From GCA-2711565 sp963664245 (GTDB taxonomy: Bacteria; Bacteroidota; Bacteroidia; Bacteroidales; GCA-2711565), in contig OY760934.1 of the NCBI GenBank assembly GCA_963664245.1, forward strand, positions 3,472,001 through 3,536,000: DNA of 64,000 nt, in the 5' to 3' direction. Below, in pieces: positions 16,764 through 24,266 of the stretch (its first letter is position 1; each line of letters opens with the position of its first letter). A model generated the notes under the pieces. The model searched no databases, was not told the origin of the DNA, and was given only the letters and a program-made list of their open reading frames with translations. Made by a program: the position numbers and the translations under genes.

Positions 16764-19682
16764 TTATTTTGTGGCGTTTTTAAGGGTATCATAAAATGCC
16801 TGGTGAATGTTGGTTCGGATATTTAAACGGTACACCGTTGAATTTGATGCATCGGGGTGAATACGGTTTGAAAGGAAAACGTAGATCAGCCCGTTTTTAG
16901 GATCGGCCCAAGCGTAGGTGCCGGTAAATCCCGAATGTCCGAAACTGTCGGTTGAGGTACTGGCACAATTGGGTCCGTCCGGGTCAAAATCCATGAGAGG
17001 CTTGTCAAATCCCAATCCACGACGGTTGTCGTGCAACGGGAACTGGTAACGGGTAAATTCTTTCACGGTCGATTCTTTAATGTATCTTTCGCCGCCATAG
17101 GTTCCGCCATTTAACAACATTTGCATAATAACCCCGATGTCGTGGGTGTTTGAAAATATCCCGGCATGGCCGGATACCCCTCCCAGCATAGCGGCCCCCG
17201 GATCATGAACATCCCCATGGATGAGTTGTTTCCGGAAAAACTGGTCGTCTTCCGTCGGGATTAATCGCGACAGCGGAAACTTGTCTCTCGGGCGGTATGT
17301 GATGTTCATTAGTCCCATTGGTTTGTAAAAATGGGTGTCGGCATATTCATCAATGGGCTGGTTGGTTAATGTTTCGATGGTTTTTGCTAAAATATAGAAA
17401 CCGATATCGCTGTATTTGTATTCGGTTTTTTCCCGCAGGGGCGAGATGATAATACTGTCCATCATCCGGTAGGCGTAATTCCGTTTTATGTACAAATTTT
17501 CGGCAACGCGGATAGGAAATTTATCGGACATTTTAAACTGGTAGATGTCTTTATTCAATCCGTTTGCAGAATCAATGGTTGCCCTAAAATAGGGAATCCA
17601 GGCCTGAAAACGAGCCTGGTGGGTTAGCAGATCGCGGTAAATAATATTTTCTTTATTGCTGCCAATAAAATAAGGATGGTAACGCGATAATTTTTCATCA
17701 ATATCAATTTTGCCTTCATCAAAAAGTTTCATTACCGAAATGGTCGTTGCCACAATTTTAGTGATGGAAGCAATGTCATAAAGGTCGTTGTTTTGAACCG
17801 TTTGGTTGGAAGTATAAGTGGGTTTTCCAAAACTTTTTTGGTAAAAAACCTGACCGTCTTTAATGGCCATGATTTGGCAGCCGGGATAGGCTTTTTCCTG
17901 GATGCCATAAAGTGCGATGGAATCGACTTTAAATAAATCTTTTTCTGAAATATTAAACGCTTCGGGCTCGGAAAATTCAAGCCTTGTTTTAGGAGTAAGG
18001 TATCCGGTATTTATAGGAAAATTTTGGTTGGCGGTTACAGGAAGCAAGCCTTTGGCTTCTATCCCGCCGAAGATTAATTGTGCCGAAAGATCGTGGGTAA
18101 AACTGTTATCCTGGTAAGACATTACAATGGCCGGAATGTTTTCGGTGTTAAAATAAGCCAACGAATAAGGGTTCGCAAAAACATTAAGAACAATTTTATT
18201 TTGCTGCTGCAGGGTGTTAATAAAATCAATGGTTGATGGTGTGATCCCGAATTTTTTATAAGCAGAAATGCTGGTGTTTTGAACCCCGACGATGACCAGG
18301 TTGTACGTTTTGAGTTCTTCGAGCATTTTGTTCCTGTTGTCGGAAGTTATTTCGCTGTCCAGGTAAAAGTGATTCACCGGGGCGTAGTCTTCCAGGCGGT
18401 TTTGGAATACCCCTTTTTCTTTGTTGCCAATGGTAAGGCTGGCGATTCTGAGTGTGTCAATTCTTTTTAAAGGCAAGAGCGAATCCTGGTTCTTGACAAT
18501 GGTCAATGCTCCTTTATAAAGTTCCCGGATCAGGAATTTGGTTTTGGGGTTGTTTAAATCTTCGTTGATGTTTTTTGGGGATACTCCTTTTAAATTGGCA
18601 AGGCCGGTTCTGTATTTTAAGGTTAATATTTTTTTGCAGCTTTCTTCGATTCTTTTTTTGTCAATTTCTCCGTTTTTTACGGCTTTACTAATTTTCCGAA
18701 TGGCTTTAGGAACACTAACCGGCAAAAGTAGGATGTCGTTTCCGGCGGTAAAAGCTTTGAGTTCAATATCGCCCGGTTTGTGATACTTGGTAACGCCTTT
18801 CATATCGAGGGCATCGGTAACGATTAATCCTTGGAACCCCAATTTCTTTCTAAGTAAATCTGTAATGATGGGATAAGAAAGGGTAGAGGCAATGTTCTCG
18901 CCTTTTTCGTATGCCGGGATGTATAAGTGAGCCACCATTATTCCTCCCAAATTATTTTTGATGAGCTGTTTGAACGGGTACAGTTCAATGCTGTCCAAGC
19001 GTTGTTTGTTGTGGTTTATGAGCGGAAGGGTGTAGTGCGAATCGGAGTCGGTATCGCCGTGTCCCGGAAAATGCTTAGCCGTGGCAATGATGTTTTCATC
19101 CTGCAAGCCTTTCATGTACATTTTGCCTTTTCGACTTACATTGTACTTGTCTTCTCCAAATGAGCGGCTGTTGATAACCGGATTTTTCGGGTTCACATTA
19201 ATATCAATAACCGGGGCGAAATTCATTTGAATGCCCGTTCTGTGGCATTGTTGGGCAATGGCTTTTCCCATTTCGTAAATTAAACTGTCGTTTTGTATTG
19301 CTCCCAAGGTCATCTGAAAAGGAAAAGGAATAACGCTTTCGATGCGCATGCCAACTCCATATTCGGCATCCATGGCTATCATTAAAGGGGTTTTGCTTAT
19401 CGATTGCCAGTAATTTATTTGTTGTGTTTGCTTGCTTATATCGTTTTTAAAAAAAGTAACACCGCCAATGTTATGGTTTTTGATCCATTTTGTGACCTCA
19501 GGCAGGTAATCTTCTCCAGCCTGGTTGGCCCTGACATTTATCAACTGTGCAATTCTTTCTTCGAGGTTTAAACTATTGTAAACTGAGTCAACCCAATCTT
19601 TCTCATTAAGCTTGTTTTGAGCTGTTAATGTGCTTGATATAATGATGAAAAACAGACTAAAAAATGTAATTTTAAATTTCAT
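16764..19682 (-). CDS. GH3 glycosidase fused to a class C beta-lactamase-like serine hydrolase
   Basis: This protein of about 972 residues from ATG 19682 starts with a Sec signal peptide (MKFKITFFSLFFIIISSTLTAQ). The N-terminal half is a NagZ-type GH3 domain, with KHFPGHG (203-209), the His of the flexible DSDSH loop and the nucleophile Asp290 in VTDALDM. A GH3 C-terminal domain follows. The last 350 residues are a penicillin-binding/beta-lactamase-fold hydrolase with SITK (S639-K642), YSD and HSG motifs. Both domains act on peptidoglycan-type substrates, so a periplasmic wall-recycling role is likely. A TTG 24 bases upstream is an inferior start. Confidence 0.9.
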   Translation of the reverse strand: MKFKITFFSLFFIIISSTLTAQNKLNEKDWVDSVYNSLNLEERIAQLINVRANQAGEDYLPEVTKWIKNHNIGGVTFFKNDISKQTQQINYWQSISKTPLMIAMDAEYGVGMRIESVIPFPFQMTLGAIQNDSLIYEMGKAIAQQCHRTGIQMNFAPVIDINVNPKNPVINSRSFGEDKYNVSRKGKMYMKGLQDENIIATAKHFPGHGDTDSDSHYTLPLINHNKQRLDSIELYPFKQLIKNNLGGIMVAHLYIPAYEKGENIASTLSYPIITDLLRKKLGFQGLIVTDALDMKGVTKYHKPGDIELKAFTAGNDILLLPVSVPKAIRKISKAVKNGEIDKKRIEESCKKILTLKYRTGLANLKGVSPKNINEDLNNPKTKFLIRELYKGALTIVKNQDSLLPLKRIDTLRIASLTIGNKEKGVFQNRLEDYAPVNHFYLDSEITSDNRNKMLEELKTYNLVIVGVQNTSISAYKKFGITPSTIDFINTLQQQNKIVLNVFANPYSLAYFNTENIPAIVMSYQDNSFTHDLSAQLIFGGIEAKGLLPVTANQNFPINTGYLTPKTRLEFSEPEAFNISEKDLFKVDSIALYGIQEKAYPGCQIMAIKDGQVFYQKSFGKPTYTSNQTVQNNDLYDIASITKIVATTISVMKLFDEGKIDIDEKLSRYHPYFIGSNKENIIYRDLLTHQARFQAWIPYFRATIDSANGLNKDIYQFKMSDKFPIRVAENLYIKRNYAYRMMDSIIISPLREKTEYKYSDIGFYILAKTIETLTNQPIDEYADTHFYKPMGLMNITYRPRDKFPLSRLIPTEDDQFFRKQLIHGDVHDPGAAMLGGVSGHAGIFSNTHDIGVIMQMLLNGGTYGGERYIKESTVKEFTRYQFPLHDNRRGLGFDKPLMDFDPDGPNCASTSTDSFGHSGFTGTYAWADPKNGLIYVFLSNRIHPDASNSTVYRLNIRTNIHQAFYDTLKNATK

Positions 19683-19835
19683 AACCGGCAACTTATTTGT
19701 ATCCAATAAAAATAGAAATAATTTGAGAAGCTAAGATCTGGAATCCTTTTAAATTACAAACATTAGCCTGTTTAAACTCGGCTTTGAATTTTTCAACATT
19801 CTCTTAACATTCGTTTAAACTAAACCTAAAATGTA

Positions 19836-19843
19836 TAATTTTG
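19836..19843 (+). promoter_or_regulatory. -7 box of the transketolase operon
   Basis: TAATTTTG lies 14 bases before ATG 19857, so the mRNA leader would be only a few bases. The -33 region has only GTTT at a suitable distance. Confidence 0.35.
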
Positions 19844-19856
19844 CAAAAAAAATGTA

Positions 19857-20702
19857 ATGCCAGAAATAGAGAATTTAAAGAAGATTGCAACGCAGGTAAG
19901 GCGCGATATTATTCGCATGGTTCATGGTGTACAATCGGGGCACCCCGGGGGATCGCTTGGTTGTGCTGATTTTTTAACAGCCCTGTATTTTGAGGTTTTA
20001 AAGCACGATCCGGAAAACTTTACCATGGCCGGAAAAGGTGAGGATGTATTCTTTTTGTCGAATGGTCACATCTCTCCTCTTTTTTACAGTGTTTTGGCAC
20101 GCTCAGGTTATTTTGAGGTGAAAGAGCTCGCTTCTTTCAGAAAATTGCATAGCCGTTTGCAGGGACACCCTTCCATTGCAAAAGGATTGCCCGGCGTAAG
20201 AATTGCTTCAGGTTCTCTCGGACAGGGACTTTCTGTAGCCATCGGAGCCGCAAGTGCGAAAAAATTAAATAACGATCCGAACCTGGTTTATGTTTTAATG
20301 GGCGACGGTGAGCTGGAAGAAGGACAGGTTTGGGAAGCAGCCATGTATGCTTCGGCAAAAAAAGTGGATAATATTATTGCCGTGGTTGATTATAACGGGA
20401 AACAAATTGACGGATCTGTTGAGGAGGTTCTTTCGTTAGGAAACCTGAAAGCAAAATGGGAAGCCTTTGACTGGAAAGTTCTGGAAATGGATGGTCATGA
20501 TTTTAATTCCATTCTTGGTACTTTGAGTGAGGCTAAAAAATTGGCTGGAAATAGTCAGCCCGTTGTTATTTTGATGAAAACCGAAATGGGGCAGGGCGTT
20601 GATTTTATGATGGGAACCCATAAATGGCATGGTAATGCACCAAACGACGAACAAGCCGAAAAAGCCTTATCACAATTAGAAGAAACTTTGGGAGATTATT
20701 AA
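19857..20702 (+). CDS. Transketolase, N-terminal (thiamine diphosphate-binding) subunit
   Basis: This 281-residue protein is the Transketolase_N half of a split enzyme that moves two-carbon units in the pentose phosphate pathway. Landmarks are HGVQSGHPGGSLGCADFL, SNGHISPLFYSVLARSGY, GSLGQGLSVAIGAA and the thiamine-diphosphate/Mg motif GDGELEEGQVWEAA...NGKQIDG. Split transketolases are known in Bacteroidota and archaea. The other half lies at 21185-22138; a four-helix-bundle element is inserted between them. The stop codon at 20700-20702 is 7 bases from the element's left inverted repeat. Confidence 0.93.
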   Translation: MPEIENLKKIATQVRRDIIRMVHGVQSGHPGGSLGCADFLTALYFEVLKHDPENFTMAGKGEDVFFLSNGHISPLFYSVLARSGYFEVKELASFRKLHSRLQGHPSIAKGLPGVRIASGSLGQGLSVAIGAASAKKLNNDPNLVYVLMGDGELEEGQVWEAAMYASAKKVDNIIAVVDYNGKQIDGSVEEVLSLGNLKAKWEAFDWKVLEMDGHDFNSILGTLSEAKKLAGNSQPVVILMKTEMGQGVDFMMGTHKWHGNAPNDEQAEKALSQLEETLGDY

Positions 20703-20708
20703 AAATAG

Positions 20709-21161
20709 GTACTATAGTGTTTAGGTGTTATAGAGTTATAGTTTTAAGGTCTTAATCATGGCAAAAGTTGAACGATTTGAGGATATGGAATGTTGGCAAG
20801 CGGCTCGTTTGCTTACAAAACATGTTTATCATTTGTGTAATATTGAGTTACTGAAGAATGACTTTACTACTGTTAAGCAACTTAAATCTGCAGCTTTATC
20901 TACAATGAATAATATTGCAGAAGGTTTTGCAAGATATAATACCAGAGATTTTATTCGCTTTCTCGATTATGCTCAAAGCTCTGCTGCAGAAGTTAAAAGT
21001 ATGACTTATGTTCTGGAAGATTTAGAACTTATTTCAAAAAGCGAGATACTTGTTCTTCGAGAAGAATGTGAGAAAGTTCAGAAATTAACATTAGGATTAA
21101 TCCGATATTTAAATAATAAATAAAACAAGCATAACACTAAAACACTAAAACACGATAGTAC
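20709..21161 (+). mobile_element. IVS-like element carrying a four-helix-bundle (S23) gene
   Basis: The four-helix gene is bracketed by imperfect inverted repeats. The left arm at 20709-20731 (GTACTATAGTGTTTAGGTGT and on) is the reverse complement of the right arm at 21131-21161, apart from an extra TAGTGTTT unit on the right. The same arrangement, paired ends around an S23 gene, defines the intervening sequences of 23S rRNA in Leptospira and others. Here it sits in the spacer of a protein operon. The boundaries are my estimate. Confidence 0.6.
20758..21123 (+). CDS. Four-helix-bundle protein (S23/IVP family)
   Basis: This 121-residue all-alpha protein belongs to the S23 intervening-sequence family, whose function is unknown. 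Characteristic features are CWQAARLLTKHVYHL near the start, SAALSTMNNIAEGFARY in helix 2 and FIRFLDYAQSSAAEVKS in helix 3. The protein family is known from 23S rRNA insertions and from isolated chromosomal copies. Here it lies between the two transketolase genes in the same direction and would be co-transcribed with them. I infer an inserted passenger, not a transketolase subunit. Confidence 0.88.
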   Translation: MAKVERFEDMECWQAARLLTKHVYHLCNIELLKNDFTTVKQLKSAALSTMNNIAEGFARYNTRDFIRFLDYAQSSAAEVKSMTYVLEDLELISKSEILVLREECEKVQKLTLGLIRYLNNK

Positions 21162-21184
21162 AATAACACAACACTACATACAGG

Positions 21185-22138
21185 ATGAAAGAATTTAAAG
21201 TTTACGATTATAAAGACACCCGCTCCGGGTTTGGAGAAGGATTATTTGAACTTGGAAAAACCAACCCCAATGTTGTGGCTCTTTGTGCCGACCTTATCGG
21301 TTCATTAAAAATGAATGCTTTTGCTGATGAATTTCCGGAACGCTTTTTTCAGGTTGGTATTGCCGAAGCTAATATGATTGGTATTGCTGCTGGTTTAACC
21401 ATTGGTGGTAAAATTCCGTTTACCGGAACATTTGCAAATTTTTCAACTAGCCGGGTTTACGATCAAATCCGCCAGTCGGTAGCTTATTCGAAAAAGAATG
21501 TAAAGATATGTGCTTCGCATGCAGGAATAACCTTGGGCGAAGACGGGGCAACCCACCAGGTATTGGAAGATATTGGCCTAATGAAAATGCTGCCCAATAT
21601 GACGGTAATCAATCCTTGCGATTTTAACCAAACCAAAGCGGCAACCATCGCTATTGCCGAATATCAGGGGCCGGTATACCTCCGTTTTGGCCGTCCGAAA
21701 GTTGCCAATTTTACGGCTCCCGATCAAAAACTTGAAATCGGTAAAGCTTTAATGCTAAATGAAGGAACCGATGTTTCAATTTTTGCTACCGGGCATTTGG
21801 TTTGGGAAGCCATTAAAGCTGGAAAAGCCCTGGCTGAAAAAGGTATTTCTGCCGAGATCATAAATATCCATACTATCAAACCATTGGATGAAGAAGCGAT
21901 CCTAAAATCTGTTACAAAAACAAAATGTATTGTTACTGCCGAAGAACACATGCGTCATGGAGGCTTGGGTGATAGTATTGCCCAACTATTGGGACGGAAA
22001 TTACCTTCTCCGATTGAAATGGTGGCGGTGGATGACCAGTTTGGTCAAAGCGGAACCCCCGAAGAATTGATGGCAGAATACGGTTTGGATACCCAGGATG
22101 TGGTAGCGGCTTCGCTTAAAGTGATTCAACGTAAATAA
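21185..22138 (+). CDS. Transketolase, C-terminal (pyrimidine-binding and C-domain) subunit
   Basis: This 317-residue protein is the second half of the split transketolase. The Transket_pyr domain is seen in TRSGFGEGLFELGKTNPNVVALCADL and FFQVGIAEANMIGIAAGL, with catalytic-type Glu in IAEAN. The C-terminal domain follows at about residue 190 (IFATGHLVWEAIKAGKALAEKG, then VTAEEHMRHGGLGDSIAQLL). It forms the active enzyme with the 19857-20702 product. The 480-base gap between the two halves is filled by the S23 element. Confidence 0.93.
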   Translation: MKEFKVYDYKDTRSGFGEGLFELGKTNPNVVALCADLIGSLKMNAFADEFPERFFQVGIAEANMIGIAAGLTIGGKIPFTGTFANFSTSRVYDQIRQSVAYSKKNVKICASHAGITLGEDGATHQVLEDIGLMKMLPNMTVINPCDFNQTKAATIAIAEYQGPVYLRFGRPKVANFTAPDQKLEIGKALMLNEGTDVSIFATGHLVWEAIKAGKALAEKGISAEIINIHTIKPLDEEAILKSVTKTKCIVTAEEHMRHGGLGDSIAQLLGRKLPSPIEMVAVDDQFGQSGTPEELMAEYGLDTQDVVAASLKVIQRK

Positions 22139-22280
22139 AACGACCTTATATATTTTAAAACCTAATATCTGTTGTATTTTTTGCTTGACGTGAAACTTTT
22201 TATTTGTTTTCGGATGTTCCTAAAACAGATTTTTATTTTAGAATAAAAATTGTGTTTTTACCTTTGAATTTGATTTTTTA

Positions 22281-22288
22281 TATTTTTG
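22281..22288 (+). promoter_or_regulatory. -7 box of the ECF sigma gene
   Basis: TATTTTTG overlaps the TTG at 22286 that would give the longest reading frame, which argues for a start further in. TTG 22307 is then near-leaderless. An AT-only 9-bp hairpin lies just upstream (about 22230-22251). Confidence 0.35.
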
Positions 22289-22306
22289 TTTGCTAAAAAC
22301 CTGGTT

Positions 22307-22870
22307 TTGGCAAAAGTCGATTATTTAAGTGGATTAAAAAGCGGGGATAAAAAAACTTTCAAAAATATTTTTGAAGAATATTATCCTTCTTTGGTTCTTT
22401 TTGCTATCCGTTATCTGAAAAGCCAATCGCAGGCCGAAGATATTGTTCAGGAGAGTTTTTGTAAATTGTGGGATCACCGTAAGGAACTACATTCGGAGAA
22501 CGGTATAAAATCGTATTTATATACAACCGTTCGGAATAGATCTATTAATTTGATCCGTAGTTTAAAAATTCGTGATCGGCATGTTGCAGAGATTCAAGAT
22601 GTCGAGCCAACCGTCGATTTTGAATCCGTTTTTATTGAAGAAGAATCCCTCCGACTGTTTTACGCTGTTTTAGAAGAATTATCCGAGAGCCAAAAACTGG
22701 TTATTAAAAAAACCATTGAAGGCTATAACCGTGAAGAAATTGCCAAAATGATGAATCTCTCGGTTGATACGGTTAAATACCACAAAACAAAAGCGTTTAA
22801 CTATCTTCGTGAGCGCCTAAACAACAATATTTACCTCTTGTTTATTCTTTCAAGATTTTTGGGATTGTAG
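22307..22870 (+). CDS. ECF-type RNA polymerase sigma factor (FecI-like)
   Basis: This protein of about 187 residues has sigma-70 region 2 (FKNIFEEYYPSLVLFAIRYL...AEDIVQESFCKLW) and region 4 (ELSESQKLVIKKTIEGYNREEIAKMMNLSVDTVKYH with its helix-turn-helix). It belongs to the expanded sigma group that drives SusC/D loci in Bacteroidota. FecR, SusC and SusD follow in order, which makes it the local regulator. No ATG is available early in the frame. TTG 22307 (reading MAKVDYLSGL) is my choice; the TTG at 22286 falls inside a likely -7 box. Confidence 0.88.
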   Translation: MAKVDYLSGLKSGDKKTFKNIFEEYYPSLVLFAIRYLKSQSQAEDIVQESFCKLWDHRKELHSENGIKSYLYTTVRNRSINLIRSLKIRDRHVAEIQDVEPTVDFESVFIEEESLRLFYAVLEELSESQKLVIKKTIEGYNREEIAKMMNLSVDTVKYHKTKAFNYLRERLNNNIYLLFILSRFLGL

Positions 22871-22972
22871 AATGTTTGTTCCTGCTCCTTTTCGTCTTTA
22901 AAGAAGAAGTTTTGAATTTTATTACCCGTATTTTTTTTATAAGTGTCTAACAATTGTAAAGTCGGTATAACA

Positions 22973-24166
22973 ATGAAACATCATATAAAAAATATTTACA
23001 TCCCAGACTTAGTTGTCAAACATCTAACGTCTACAGCAACAGATGAAGACCGAGAAACTCTTAACGCATGGCTTGCTGAAAAATCCAATCAGAAAAGATA
23101 TAATGAAATTCTAAGAAAGATTAAGGATGACCAGCATGTCAAGGAACTCAAAAAAATTGATCTTGATTCTCCCTGGAAAAGAATTGAACAATATGTGAAA
23201 CGGAGGTCACAAGTTCGTCAAATCAGAACAGCTCTTGGCTATGCTGCTGCTATTTTGCTTCCTGTTTTAATGGCTTCTTACCTGTTTATCCGTTTTTATA
23301 ATTTGGATCAGATCCAAACCGTTGATCAATTTTCGCAAAAGTATCATCCGGGGAGTGCCAAAGCCCAGCTTATTGATGAAAAAGGACAGGTGTTTGAATT
23401 GGAAGATTTGAAATACACACCAATTAACGATTCTCTTATTTCTATCAAAAATACAGGAACGGCTTTGTTTTATTCAAAACTCGCTGAAAAACCTGCTGCT
23501 GAATTAAAAGAAGAATATCACCGGATCATAATCCCAACCAAAGGGGAGTATTTTGTAGAGCTGGTAGACGGAACCAAAATATGGGTGAATTCTGAGTCGG
23601 AAATTAAATACCCCAAGCGTTTTATCGGGAGCCAGCGAATCGTTGAGCTGAAGGGAGAAGCTTATTTTGAAGTTGCCCCTAACCCGGACAAGCCATTTTT
23701 AGTGAAAACCGAAGAAGGCATTATAAGCGTTTTAGGTACAAAATTTAATGTGAGCGCTTATGAGGGCGAGTATAATGTAACCACGTTGGTGGAGGGCGGC
23801 GTGAGTGTCAGGCACCGTTTTGATGAGAACTCAACTGTGGTTATAAAACCCGGAGAGCAGGCTAAAATTATTAGTGTGAACCATAAAATCCGGGTAAATA
23901 ACGTAAGTACTTACAATTATACAGCCTGGAAAGACAATCGTTTTGTTTTTGATAAAGAACCATTGGAAAGCATCTTTAAGAAATTATCCCGGTGGTATGG
24001 TGCCGATTTTAAAATTATGGACGAAAAAACCAAAGATATTCGCATTACGGCAGATATCCGGAAATTTAACGAATTGGCAGTCATCCTGGATTTTATTGAG
24101 AATGTATCGGGAACACCAATAAAATTTGAAGTAAAAGACGAAGTATTATATGTTGCGATGAAGTAG
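22973..24166 (+). CDS. FecR-family anti-sigma factor
   Basis: This 397-residue protein has a cytoplasmic N-terminus that should bind the sigma factor, one membrane helix near residues 80-100 (LGYAAAILLPVLMASYLF), a periplasmic FecR domain (VDGTKIWVNSESEIKYPKRF, VELKGEAYFEVAPNPDKPF, VLGTKFNVSAY) and a C-terminal DUF4974 domain (FDKEPLESIFKKLSRWYGADF). In this family it relays the substrate-bound state of SusC to the sigma factor. The frame runs back to GTG 22943 but ATG 22973 gives a normal start. Confidence 0.93.
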   Translation: MKHHIKNIYIPDLVVKHLTSTATDEDRETLNAWLAEKSNQKRYNEILRKIKDDQHVKELKKIDLDSPWKRIEQYVKRRSQVRQIRTALGYAAAILLPVLMASYLFIRFYNLDQIQTVDQFSQKYHPGSAKAQLIDEKGQVFELEDLKYTPINDSLISIKNTGTALFYSKLAEKPAAELKEEYHRIIIPTKGEYFVELVDGTKIWVNSESEIKYPKRFIGSQRIVELKGEAYFEVAPNPDKPFLVKTEEGIISVLGTKFNVSAYEGEYNVTTLVEGGVSVRHRFDENSTVVIKPGEQAKIISVNHKIRVNNVSTYNYTAWKDNRFVFDKEPLESIFKKLSRWYGADFKIMDEKTKDIRITADIRKFNELAVILDFIENVSGTPIKFEVKDEVLYVAMK

Positions 24167-24167
24167 A

Positions 24168-24202
24168 TTAAAAAAAGACGGGGAATCTGCACAATTCCCC
24201 GT
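24168..24202 (-). terminator. Minus-strand intrinsic terminator in the FecR-SusC gap
   Basis: A perfect 9-bp stem (ACGGGGAAT at 24178-24186 with ATTCCCCGT at 24194-24202, loop CTGCACA) has seven A on its plus-strand left side, so reading the minus strand it is followed by a T-run. There is no T-run on the plus strand. No minus-strand protein gene is nearby to need it. Confidence 0.8.
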
Positions 24203-24252
24203 ACCTACAAATACCCACGCATAATAATTATGAGTGGAATGAATGTATAACT
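24168..24252 (-). ncRNA. Predicted antisense RNA over the susC leader
   Basis: A minus-strand promoter-like box (24266-24259) and a strong minus-strand terminator (24202-24168) bound a transcript of about 85 bases with no open frame. It is fully antisense to the leader upstream of the susC ATG (24266). Bacteroides polysaccharide loci with an ECF sigma/anti-sigma pair are known to carry cis-encoded antisense RNAs upstream of susC that repress it (the DonS type). The position and size here fit that class. The start point is inferred. Confidence 0.55.
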
Positions 24253-24258
24253 AAAATA

Positions 24259-24266
24259 CAAATTTA
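24259..24266 (-). promoter_or_regulatory. -7 box for the predicted antisense RNA
   Basis: On the minus strand this reads TAAATTTG. A TTTG lies at 24293-24290, 23 bases further upstream, slightly longer than the usual 19-21. It overlaps the first base of the susC start codon. Confidence 0.4.
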
